From Parvularia atlantis (lineage: Eukaryota > Opisthokonta > Rotosphaerida), in assembly GCA_943704415.1 (NCBI GenBank), contig CALSCO010001536.1, forward strand, positions 1-36,877: a stretch of DNA of 36,877 nt, in the 5' to 3' direction. The translations under genes and the position numbers were made by a program. The notes beneath the pieces were generated by a model. The model was not told where the DNA came from. It saw nothing but the letters and a program-made list of their open reading frames with translations, and made no database searches. Shown one piece after another: positions 18,701 to 28,600 of the stretch. The stretch's first letter is position 1, and every line of letters begins with the position of its first letter.

Positions 18701-21359
18701 GAGGCCGCTGCGCTGCTCCACCGCGGGTGACTGCAGCAGTTTGAGCACGTACGGGAAGATGCCGACCGAGAGCGCCAGGTTGGCAGCCCACGCGCCCAGA
18801 TCCTGGGCCCCCGACGCACCCCGTCAGCACGCGCGAGCGACGGCGTCGTTCGTTGCGCACGAGAAACTGCGCCAGCAGCCGCAGCGCGCGCAGCCGGTGC
18901 GCCTGGCTGAGCAGCACCTGCAGCACAATGGGCAGCTGCTCGGGTTGCTGCCGGCCACGAGGGTCGTCAGCCATTGCGGGCGAGGCCGCAATGCGCGCAC
19001 CTGCTTCCGCTCGTGCCCGTGCTCCAGCCAGACCTCGAACGCGGTCAGCTGCTCCGCAAAGAACGTGCTCGGCACGTACTGGTGCGTCCTGCACAGCGCG
19101 GCCAGCGTCAGCGCATCACGCGCTGGCCTAGGCGGCCCGCACCCGGCAAGCATGCGCGGCAGCTGGCCCAGGCACACGTCAATTGCCAGATCCCACATCT
19201 TCCACATTGGGTGCTGGTACGTCGGCGGGAGCTGACAAGCAGTCTGAATGCACGGGCGCACGGTCGGCAGGCGCGCGCGCACCTTGGGCGACGACAGCGG
19301 CGTGCAGTTGTACGAGCGCATGATGCGCTCGGCGAGTAGGAAGTTGCGGAATAGCGACGCGACCAGCAGGTCCTGGCGGAACAGCTGCGCGGCAGGCACA
19401 GGCACAGGGCGTGAGCACACGTGGTGCGGCACGGCCCTCGCCTCCGTGAGCGCGACCTTCTGGAACAGGTCGCGCGGGAGCACGTTCCACGCGATCGTGT
19501 CGGTGATTGCGGTGAAGATCCAGTTGAGCTCGCCCAGGGGCGTGCGGCGGTCGTTGAGCCGGCCTGCGAGGAGGGAGGGCGTGTCGGCACGCGCACTGCG
19601 ATGACGCAGACCACGCGGGAGCGAGCGCGCACCAGGGATCTTGTCGACGACGTCGAGCGAGAGGTTGCTCAGGATCGAGTTGTGCAGCACGAACCAGCGC
19701 AGGGCAATCTCGATCGGCGTTGTGAGACACGACGTAAACAGGTCGGCAGGCAGGTCCGGGTTCATCGGGAGGATCTGTCACACGCGCGCACGCACACGCG
19801 GCGTGAGCCTCGCCATGGTCTGAGCGCAGGTGAGGCACCTCGTTGGCGCCGCACGCCGCCAGCTGGATCGAGTCGCGCACGGGGAGCACCTGCTGGTTGG
19901 TCGAGCTCTGCCCGCGCGCGTCAGCCCATCCTGCACGACGACTGTAGCGCGCGACAGGCAACGCAACGGGATTGCTCGCCTGCAGCCGCTCGTACTCCTT
20001 CTCGCGCTGCTCGGCAAACTGGTGAAACGAGTGCACAATGTGGCCCGCGCCCGAGCAGTCGTATACGTAGATCGAGGGCGAGGCCATCCACGTCTGTGGC
20101 GACGGCGGTGGCCGCGGCGTCGGCACTGCAAGCGGGGCGGTGTCGCGCGGGACGCGCACCTGCAGGTCGTAGACCGACAGCGGGATATACTGTGTGAAGC
20201 TCTTGTTGAACACCCAGATCTCGCCGTTGGGCGTCGGTCGCGGCACGCCGTGCCCGTTGTAGTGGAACAGGATGCGCTCGTCGTTGGCGCCGCGGCGCAT
20301 CGTCACGCAGTACTTCTTGATGTCCTGTGTGCGCGTTTGCACCGCGTCACGCCATGCGCCGCGGCAGAGCAGGCGCGGGCGCGGGGGCGCACGTCGAGCG
20401 TCGGGTCGGTCGCCGCCTTGCACGAAACGCGCGGGCGCCAGCGCTCGTACTGCTTCTCGAGCGCGCTCGCGATGGCCTCGACCGCTGACCCAACGGTCAG
20501 ACGCGCGCGCAAGACAACGGCGTGGCCGCGCACGCGCACCCTTCTGCGCCGGCATCGAGAACGGGTCAATCCAGCACTCGAGCTTGGCGCACGGCTTGGT
20601 CTTGATGACGTCGGGCGGGTCCACGCCGATGTTGAGGCAGATGGCCATGATGATGCGGCCGGTCTTCATGCGGTCCTGGTGGCGCGGCGTGTGAGAGGCG
20701 CCGCGCGCGCGCCGCATGCCCGTGCACCTTGACGCGCCACTTCTCGATCTGCCCGAGCCACGAGAACGTGGGCTTGGCGACGTTTTCGTGGCACGTCTGC
20801 GCCAGGTACGGCCGGCCGGTGTCGATCCAGTACGTGCCGCCGAGCGCGGTCATGAGCGAGTCGTCCTCGCTGTGGCGCGGCGCGGCATCAGCACCCAGTG
20901 CCCTTGCGCGCGGTGCACGGCGTGGCGCACGCACCGCCCGCCCTCGCTCGCCGCGCTCGACACGGCCGCGCGCAGCCGCGACGGTGACGGCGCGCGCTCG
21001 AGCACCGGCGCGACCATGTCGATCGCCGCCGCGGGCTCGGCACGCGCTGCCAGCCCCGCGAGCCCGCTCGACTGCCCATGGTGGTGGTGGTGCTGCTGGT
21101 GGTGCGCCGCGCCGTGGCCCGCCCCGCCCGCCGGGCGCGCCGTCCGCCCGCGCGGTGTCGGGCGGTCATCGCCGTCGTCGTCGTCGTCGGCCGCGCCGCG
21201 GGCGCTGCGCCGGGCCGCGGGCGGCGCCACCGCTGTGCGCACCGGGGCCACGACGAGGTCGTCGTCCGGGTCGACCTCCTGTGTGCGGGCAGGGCGCGCC
21301 GCGGGCGTGAGCGCGACGGCCGCCGCGAGCGACGTGCGATGCGACCACACCTCGGCCAT
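15783..21359 (-). CDS. RPTOR: Raptor homologue, mTORC1 scaffold subunit
   Basis: Similarity to raptor/Kog1 runs end to end. The N-terminal caspase-like (RNC) domain has [72 protein letters not shown] and [17 protein letters not shown]. The HEAT region has [80 protein letters not shown] and [20 protein letters not shown]. The WD40 propeller includes [47 protein letters not shown] and a last blade ending [10 protein letters not shown]. Raptor recruits TORC1 substrates such as S6K and 4E-BP through TOS motifs. The N-terminal His- and Gln-rich extension (about 130 residues) before the conserved region is poorly conserved. Its ATG at 21357-21359 is the best but not the only start, and an early intron is possible. 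Confidence 0.95.
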
Positions 21360-21403
21360 ACTGGCTGTGCGCGCGAGACGACTGCGTACAACACAAACCA
21401 GCA

Positions 21404-22813
21404 TCACAGGTGGCTGGTGCCCGGCGCAACGAGGTACGTCCGGTCGCGGCGCGCCTGCAGCTTCTTGGCCGTCGTCAGCTCGATCTCAAACACCGGCGCC
21501 ACCTCCGGGTCCGGCAGCAGCTCGCGGAAGAGCACGTACAGGCCGTCGTGGTGTGTCGTGCACAACCAGTTGCGGTGGCCCGGGTTGCGCTGCGAGATGG
21601 CCACCTCGAACGTGCCGTCCGGCTGGAAGAAGATCTTGGTGTGGTTGCGGTAGACGATCGCGCGGGTGTAGTCGAGCGACTCGAGCCAGCGGTTGTACAG
21701 CACGACGGAGAAGTAGCGCGTCTGTGCGCGCGCGCATGCGGTCAATCTTCCAGCAAGAGCGCGCGCCGGGCGCACCCGCACCTTGGGCCGCGTGCCGCGC
21801 GCGAGCACGACCGGGTAGTCGTTCCGGCCCAGGTGCTTCTCGAGGCCGTGCACCCACGCCAGCGTGTAGCGGTTGTCGTTGGTCGGGAAGAGCTGCTTGG
21901 CCTCAGGCACGACAAACTTGAAGTCGCACGAGCTGCTCAAATATTGGTGCGCGAGCAGGGTCTTCTGCACAACGGCCGAGATGTCTGAGAGGACCAGGCG
22001 CGAGCCGCGCGCAAAGTCGCTCGACTGCATCCGGCCCTGGCCCGTGTACGCGCTCAGCACGTCCACGTGGGGCATCTTTAGGGTCTTCAGCGAGGCCGCG
22101 TCCGACGGCAGGCGCTCGATGTGCAGGCGCATCGGCGGCTCCTTGAGGCGGTCGGTGAAGTACTGGCGGACAATGACCGAGACCTGGCGCGGCGGTGTCA
22201 GGCGTTTGCGGGAGGGCGGAGGGGGGCGTGGCCGCACCTCGTCGCCGTCGCCCACCAGCACAGTCTTCTTGGCCATGTACGGCGGCGGCGGCACGTCCGG
22301 CGGGATCACAAACACCTCGAACGAGCCGTCGGCGCCGAGCGGGATCTCGGTGTCGGGCAAATTCTTGCCGACGAGGCCGCCGGCGCGGTACAGCTGCACG
22401 CCCCAGTAGAGCGTCGTGGGTGGGATAGTGCCGTGGATGCGGAAGATGCGGCCGCCGCGCAGGTACATGTTGGAGCGGAGGTAGTCGGTGTCGGGCGAGT
22501 CGGCGAAGACCTTGCGGATGTCGGACACGGTCTGGCGGAAGTGGGGCGCGTCCGGGTCCCAGCCCTCGATGTAGTTCTCGACCGAGAGCGCGAGCACGCG
22601 CAGCAGGAAGCGCCGGCCCTCGATGCGGTCGAGGCCGTTGTCAACGCCCTCGGCGACCTCGACCGTCCACTTTTGCTGCGTGGCGCGCGCGGTGGGGTGG
22701 ATCAGCGCGGGCGTGTGCGGCGCGGGCAGGCGACGCACCAGCATGCCGAAGAGCTCGTGCAGCACGGTGCCCTCGAGCGGGACCTCGCCGCGCGTGCCGT
22801 CGGGGTCGGACAT
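21404..22813 (-). CDS. DUF1214-like protein of unknown function
   Basis: Nearly intronless, about 440 residues. Start ATG 22811-22813 (MSDPDGTRGEVPLEGTVLH), stop TGA 21404-21406. There is one intron of about 61 nt, from after RGTRPK to before TRYFSVVLYN. Key blocks: FRIHGTIPPTTLYWGVQLY, DTEIPLGADGSFEVFV, VVLYNRWLESLDYTRA, QPDGTFEVAISQRNPGHRNW and GLYVLFRELLPDPEVAPVF. The pattern of a W...LYNRW..SLDY strand, DG.F.V....PGH.NWL, then a glycine and an arginine-rich strand resembles DUF1214 (and DUF1254/1214) proteins, which are common in actinobacteria and proteobacteria. No signal peptide or membrane segment is apparent. The function is not known, and the family call rests on pattern memory. The stop codon lies only 44 nt before the raptor start on the same strand. 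Confidence 0.65.
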   Translation of the reverse strand: MSDPDGTRGEVPLEGTVLHELFGMLVRRLPAPHTPALIHPTARATQQKWTVEVAEGVDNGLDRIEGRRFLLRVLALSVENYIEGWDPDAPHFRQTVSDIRKVFADSPDTDYLRSNMYLRGGRIFRIHGTIPPTTLYWGVQLYRAGGLVGKNLPDTEIPLGADGSFEVFVIPPDVPPPPYMAKKTVLVGDGDEVRPRPPPPSRKRLTPPRQVSVIVRQYFTDRLKEPPMRLHIERLPSDAASLKTLKMPHVDVLSAYTGQGRMQSSDFARGSRLVLSDISAVVQKTLLAHQYLSSSCDFKFVVPEAKQLFPTNDNRYTLAWVHGLEKHLGRNDYPVVLARGTRPKVRVRPARALAGRLTACARAQTRYFSVVLYNRWLESLDYTRAIVYRNHTKIFFQPDGTFEVAISQRNPGHRNWLCTTHHDGLYVLFRELLPDPEVAPVFEIELTTAKKLQARRDRTYLVAPGTSHL

Positions 22814-23005
22814 GTCTGTGCGCGGTGCTATTCGGTGGGCCAGAGGGCGGCGGTGGCGGCGGGCGAGGAAGAAGTGAGAACGTGCGCACACACCGCGACT
22901 GAGTCGGTCAAGCTGATGGGAAATATTTGACAAACATGGCATATAGGACTCGGATGCCCGTGCGCGTGCATCGCATTCATATCCCGTTGCGCCGCCGATC
23001 AAGCA

Positions 23006-23119
23006 GCAGTCGTGGTGTAGTGGTTATCACATGGGCCCCGGGTCTGCCCGAGCCGTGACGTTGTCTTACATTTTTGAGAGGAGCACAAACGGTCGCGCGT
23101 TCGAACCGCGCCGGCTGCA
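23006..23119 (+). tRNA. tRNA-like gene with an abnormal anticodon region
   Basis: The acceptor stem GCAGTCG (23006-23012) pairs with CGGCTGC (23112-23118) over seven positions with one wobble, followed by discriminator A. Next are U8, G9 and a D arm GTG/CAC with loop TAGTGGTTAT, which is a good Pol III A box. The T arm GCGCG/TTCGAAC/CGCGC is complete and forms a B box. A T7 run follows at once. The middle (23031-23094) is 64 nt instead of about 23. TGGGC (23032-23036) could pair with GCCCG (23046-23050), but the loop would be 9 nt without U33. GCCGT (23052-23056) could pair with ACGGT (23089-23093) around a 32-nt loop. The D arm and discriminator A resemble tRNA-Val, but I cannot assign an anticodon. 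Options are an intron-bearing tRNA with unusual intron placement, a tRNA-derived element, or a degenerate tRNA. Confidence 0.55.
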
Positions 23120-23126
23120 TTTTTTT
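23120..23126 (+). terminator. Pol III terminator (T7)
   Basis: Seven T residues immediately follow the discriminator base of the tRNA-like gene, the usual place for a Pol III stop. Another T5 run lies inside the gene at 23071-23075. Confidence 0.65.
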
Positions 23127-23251
23127 GGGGGGTGGGCCATTGCCGTTGCATCTGTGTGCCGTTTGCACCTTCGCACCGCCACCACCGCCGCCTGCCGCAC
23201 CGCATCGGGCATTCGTCGCACCATCACCCGCTGAGGCCACATTTCACCGCC

Positions 23252-23910
23252 ATGTCGTCCACCGAGTGGCTCTCGGATATGCAGAGTGCGCGCCGCGACG
23301 CCCTGCGCCTCTCGCGCGCACACCCCGCAACCGCTCACGCCCGCCGCCACGCGCGCAGAGATCGGGATAGGCCTAACCGCGTTCGGATGCCTATTCACCG
23401 TCGTCGGCGTGCTGTTGTTCTTTGACGGCGGTCTGCTCGCGATGGGCAACGTGCGCGCGCCCGCCCGCGCCCTCGCGCCTGAGGCGCACGCGTGGACGCT
23501 CGCTCACGGCCCGTCCTGTCGCCCGTGCGCCGGCGCAGGTCATGTTCCTCGCCGGCGTGACGCTCGTCATCGGCGTCGGCAAGGCGTACAACTTCTTCTT
23601 CCAGGCGCGCAAGTGGAAGGGCACGGCGACGTTCCTCGGCGGCATCGTGCTGGTCTTCTTGCGCTGGCCCAAGCTCGGCATGGCCGTGGAGCTCTTCGGC
23701 TTTGTCAACCTGTTCGGGTACGCTCGCGGCGTGTGATCGGGCGCCCGGGCGCTCACACGCGCGTCGCCATTCGCGCGCCGCCGACGCAGCGATTTCTTCC
23801 CCGTCGTCCTGCGCTTCGTCCGGCCTCTGCCGCTCGTGCGCGACGTCCTCGGCCTCCCGTTCATCAAGCGCTACGTCGATGACTTTATCGGCGCCAAGCT
23901 GCCTGTGTGA
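23252..23910 (+). CDS. GOT1: GOT1-family Golgi membrane protein
   Basis: Four exons (23252-23285, 23359-23450, 23539-23717, 23790-23910) give 141 residues. The spliced protein starts MSSTEWLSDMQKIGIGLTAF, then VVGVLLFFDGGLLAMGN, VMFLAGVTLVIGVGKAYNFF, GTATFLGGIVLVFLRWPKLG, ELFGFVNLFGDFFPVVL, and ends AKLPV. Human GOT1B has QKIGMGLTGFG, ILFFDKALLAIGN, VLFVAGLAFVIG and FFLGGVFVVLIGWPLIGM in the same order. It has four membrane segments. GOT1/SFT2-type proteins act in ER-to-Golgi and endosome-to-Golgi transport and COPII dynamics. All three introns are GT-AG, and the first join restores the lysine in the QKIG motif. Confidence 0.93.
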
Positions 23911-24106
23911 GGGTGCCCGAGAGACGTGGCCGCGCCGCTCTGTCACGCATGTCGTTGGCCCGGAGCGGACGCGCGGAGTGCGACAGCAGCTGATCCATCG
24001 TCCGGAGCGTTGGGTTGCGTCGAGCGCGGCCGGGCTGGGCGCATCCGTCTGAGTTCTGCGCGGTGTCGTGTACATACCATGACGACTCGTGTAGTTGTAA
24101 TTAGCC

Positions 24107-25579
24107 ATGTCGTTGCACGACGCGGCCGCCGCGCTCGACACCGACGACCTGCGCCGCCTGCGCCGCGCGCTTGACGGCGACGACGACGACGCCAACGGTG
24201 GCGGCGACGGCACTGCGCCCGCGCCCGCGGCCGCGCGCGGCCTGCCGCCTGCGGGCGACGCGCTCGACGGCATCAACCAGCGACTGCGCCGCCTCGGCTT
24301 CCCGGCGCTGAGCGGGGCCGCGGCCACCGACGGCGTGCCCGCGCTCCTGCTCGAGATCCTGCCCGAGTACGAGCGCCGCGGCACCCTCGTCGGGCGGCTC
24401 GTGCAGAAGCTGGGCGACCTGCACAACAAGTACGATGTGCTCGAGCGACTCTGGCGCGAGCAGACGCAGCACCAGCGCACGGCCGACGCCGAGGAGCTGG
24501 CCCAAGCGCGCGCCCTGCTGGCTGAGTCGCGCGAGCGGCAGCACCAGCTGGCGGTGGAGCGCGACGCTGCCGTGCGGGCGCGCGAGCAGGCCGAGCGCGA
24601 GCGCGACATTGCAGCGGGGGAGCGGGACAAAGCCCTGCATGAGCGCGACGTTGCTGCGGGTGAGCGGGATCGAGCGCTGCACGAGCGGAGCGTTGCTGCG
24701 GTTGAGCGCGACAAGGCCCTACATGAGCGCGACAAGGCCCTACACGAGCGAGACGAGCGCGACGCGGCACAACGAGACGTCGCTAGCCGCGAGCGCAGCC
24801 AGGCCCCGCGCCAATCACCCGACGCCGCGTCTGCATCGGACCGGCACCAGCAGTACCGCGCCGTCGTCAAGGTGCGGCGACGCACAGCGCGCGCGTTGTC
24901 TGAGCACCCGCCGCGCCAGACCGTGCGCCAGATGCTTCAGGTCGCGTCGTCGTCGCGCGTGGTCGAGGCCGTGGAGCATCTGCAGAGGGAGCGCAACGAG
25001 TTTGCGAGCGCTCTGCAGCAGGTGCACAACGTCACCAACGCCATGGCCCTCATGCTGGCACTGCCACCGCTCGGCTCGACGGGCGGCGTCCCGGCCGATC
25101 CGTCGACGGCGCTCATCCGCGTGTCCACCGCGGTCACGCGTCTGAAGGAGGAGCGCGACTCGCTCATGTTCTCGTGCGCCGCCTGCTGCCGCCGCGGCGA
25201 CGGCCGGTGCCTGACTTGCCGCACACCAGGCTCCCGGGACCGGCGCCAGGGAGCGGCGCGACGGCTGCACCTGCGCCTGCACCCGCGCCCACCGCCGCGC
25301 ACTTCAGCCTCGACACGCCCTTCCGCGAGCTCGTGCAGCACTTCCGCCGCCTGTTTGAGGTGCACTCGACCTCGCCCGAGCTCCTCGTCGCGGCCATGAA
25401 TGAGCTGTACATCGAGCGCACGGAGCTGCTCGCGGCCGCCAACGTCGCGCGGCGTGTGCTCAACCTAGGTGCGCTCCCTTCCCGCGCCTGCTGTCCGCCT
25501 GATGCGCCGTGGTCGTCACGCAGACCCCACCTCGCCCGTGCTACACGTGATCGAGCGCCTCGAGAAGCTGCGCAGATGA
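24107..25579 (+). CDS. CEP70-like centrosomal protein
   Basis: Start ATG 24107 (MSLHDAAAALDTDD), stop TGA 25577-25579. After an acidic, Ala-rich start comes INQRLRRLGFPAL, resembling the INVLLMMHGLKPL opening of human CEP70. A long charged coiled coil follows (from about RRGTLVGRLVQKLGDLHNKY), with a 14-residue tandem repeat. The C-terminal exons read TPFRELVQHFRRLFEVHS, AAMNELYIERTELLAAANV and RRVLNLD, then PVLHVIERLEKLRR. Human CEP70 has LQAIVSHFQKLFDV, MNEVYTRLGEMNNAVRNLQ, LLELD and LVSTVGKL at the same spacing. CEP70 localises to centrosomes and helps organise microtubules and cilia. Inferred introns lie near 25172-25228 and after LNL (about 25470). The protein is shorter than the human one, so the call is likely rather than certain. 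Confidence 0.7.
24611..24751 (+). repeat. 42-bp tandem repeat coding for a 14-residue coiled-coil unit
   Basis: Three units (24611-24652, 24653-24694, 24695-24736) plus a partial fourth encode AAGERDKALHERDV and variants. A 14-residue period equals four helical heptads' half-turn spacing (two heptads), so unit gain or loss keeps the coiled coil in register. Confidence 0.85.
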
Positions 25580-25615
25580 GGCGGCTGCACACTTCTGCTC
25601 AACGTAAAAGCTTTC

Positions 25616-28600
25616 TTAAACATTGTTGGCGCGCAGCTGCGCCAGACGCAGCAGTAAAGCGCGTGTGCCCGCAATGACATCGCGCGGAGCCCCGGCGCCT
25701 CCGACGATGTCGCTGCCGGACCGCAGGCTCACGGCGTACATCTCCTTGGCCTGCGCGTTCGCGGGGCCGGCCTGGCGAACAGCGTCGCGCAGCAGCAGCT
25801 GCAGTCGCGCCACCAGCTCTTGGCACAGGCCGCGCAGCGGCGCGGCAATGTCCTCGTCGGTGTTGTCAGGGCTTAGCGCGGCCGCTGCCTCCAGCAGGCG
25901 GTCCACGATGCCCATGAGCCGCTCGACCGGCAAGGCGCGATCAGACTGCGATGTCTGCAGCAGCGCCCACTCGAGCCGGCACTGCACGTAGGCGAGGTGG
26001 TCGCGCGCCGGATCGAGCAGGCCGAGCGCCTTTGTGTAGTGGCTCTGCGCGAGGCCCCGCACCTGGCGCGTGCGGCGTCACACCTCGTCCGCGGACGGGC
26101 GGGCGCTCACCATTTTTGCAGACGCGCCGCCCTGCGCGAGCCCGACGTGGTGGAGGTGGCCGAGGCGGAAGTGGCTGATGGCGAGGCTCATGTGCACCTT
26201 GCGCTCAACGTCGTGCGCGGCCGGCACCTTGAGCTGCTCCTCGAAGAACGTGATCGCCGCAAGGAAGTGGTCGATCGCCAACTTGGTGTCCGCGCGCTCC
26301 TGCCGGTGCTCGAACGACGCCAGCGCAAAGTGCGCCTGGCCCAGCTCGTGCACCACCGCGTCCCACACGGCCGGGTTGGCGTTGCGGCTCTTGAGCAGGT
26401 CTCGCGCGCGCCGGTAGCTGTGTATCGTGTCGAGCATCGCGCGCACGTCGTCCGTCTCGCTGCTGCGTGGCGCCTGCACTGCATCACCGGTTTCAGGCTG
26501 CGGTACGGCAGACCGAGGGGGAGGCTCACACGCACGCTTGCCTATCCGCGCGAGGTTGCACAGCACGAGCACGCCGTTGGTCACGTCGTTCACGGCGCGG
26601 AAGTCTGCGGCGCCGCGTCAGCGCCGCAAACAGGAAGCTCCGCGAGGTCGCACCCTGCACGCTCCGCTCAAACGCGTCCCGCGCGCGGGCCATTTCGAGG
26701 CGCGATAGGTACAGCAGCCCGAGCTACGTGGTGTCATCTGCACATCCACCCAACAGCCAGCAGCACGCACCTCGTTGAACACGTTGCCCACACGCCGCCG
26801 CCGCATCTGCACGTCCGCCTGCGAGAGCTCGTACACGGCCGCGGCCGTCGTGAGCCTGCGCCGATCTGTGAGCGGTCGCGACAGTGGCACACGCGCACGT
26901 CGCGCACAGATCCACAGGCTCGTAGCTCGTGAGCGAGTGCCGCATGGCCAGCGCGAGCGCCGTCTGACCGGTGACCCTGCGCGGCGGGTGAGCGCCCTGC
27001 ACACGCACGCCAAGCAAGCGCACCGTGCGAGGAGCATCAGCCGGTCGAGCGTGTGCGGCGAGTACTGCCGCGTCAGCGTCACCAGTTCGGTCCGCGTCGC
27101 CGTGTCGCGCGCGAGCACGCTGGCACTGCGGTCGGTGTGTGTCAGCGTGTTGACCATGCTGCGTGCCGTCGCCCGCACCGGAAGAGCGCGTCCGCCGTCG
27201 TCACGGCCGTGGCCGCGTCGGGCGCTGCGCCGGCGACCAGTGCCATGCACAGCCAGCACAGGCACGTCGCGGTGCTGGTCGTCGGCAGCTCAATCGCCGG
27301 CTTGCCCGCCATCTGCGCAGCTGCATGAGCCGCGAAGGGCTGCAGCCCTCGCAACTACGCACCTCCAGCTCGGCCAGCTTCACGCTGATTTCGGCGACGC
27401 GCGGCAGCACGTGCGACGCCTGCTTGCGCACGCTGTCCAGGGCCGCTGGCGCGCTTGACAGGACCTCAAACGCGCTCAGGCCCTCAAACAGCAGGTCGAG
27501 CGCGCGCGACAGCTCGAGGCGGCCCGGCCGGAAGCGCACGTCGCCGCTGCCTGCCTGCGCGGCCGCAGCGGTGGCGGAGGCGGCCATGGCCGTCGCCGTG
27601 TCGCCGCCGTCGCTCATCATCGGCGCGGCCTTTGGCGGCGGCGCGCGGCCAACTAGCCCGAGGCGCGGCAGGAAGTAGTTGAGGCCCGCTTGTCGCACGC
27701 GCACAGTGTCAGCCGTGCTCCTTGCGCGCACTGCACGCGTCGTACCGTCTGCCGAAGGGTCCTCGCTGCCTTGCAAGGTCTCATCCGCAACCGCGTCGGG
27801 CCCCGCGCCGTCGCTCGGGAGCACGATGCCGTCCTGCAGGTACACCTCCGCGAGCATGCGCAGGGCCGACGAGTACACGACGGGGTAGACGTGCCGCACG
27901 TCGTGCAGCAGCTGCAGGCAGTTGCTCAGCAGCATCACGAGCGACTTGGCGTCGCGGTCGCTCCGTGCCTGCCCGTCGCGTCAGGCACTGTCACCGCGCA
28001 CACGGGCGGTGCATACCTTGCTCATGTTCTTGGCCATGCGGTAGAGCAGCATTGCGACGGGCAGGGCGAAAGGGTTGCCGTTCAAGTCGGGTGCAGCGCC
28101 GCGGGCTGCGCTGCCGCCGCCGCTACCGCTGCCACTGCCGGCGCTGCTGCTGTTGCCGCTGCTACCACCGCCACCACTGCTGCCGCCGCCGCCGGACCGT
28201 CGCGAGGCCCCGCGCGCGCTCACGGTAATGGATGCGACGGCGATCGCGTCGCGGTCCGACGCCAGACTGGACAGGTCGTAGCTGCACGGGCGCGGCGTCA
28301 CAACGCGCGCCGAGAGGGAAGGGCCGCGCACAGCTTCACGACATCCTCGTCCTTGCTCTTGTACAGCCAGTACGTCCCGCCCTCGCGCGTGCAGTTGCGC
28401 TTGAGGAACGAGAGCATGTTTTGTGCGGTCTCTGCGGCGCGCGTCAGGAGTCGGGCTGCGTGACGCGTTGCCGCTCACCAAGCACGGTCGAGGGCGAGAA
28501 CGATGACCCGGGCAGGTTCGGGATGTCCTCCGTCTTGACAAGGTCGAAGCTCTGCACGACACCGTTGAGGTGGTAGCACATGGCGACCTCGGGCACGTTG

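Noticed and set aside
23032-23075. Anticodon candidates (CGG, GCC, TAC) in the tRNA-like gene
   Set aside because: None sits in a 7-nt loop closed by a 5-bp stem with U33, so no isotype was assigned.
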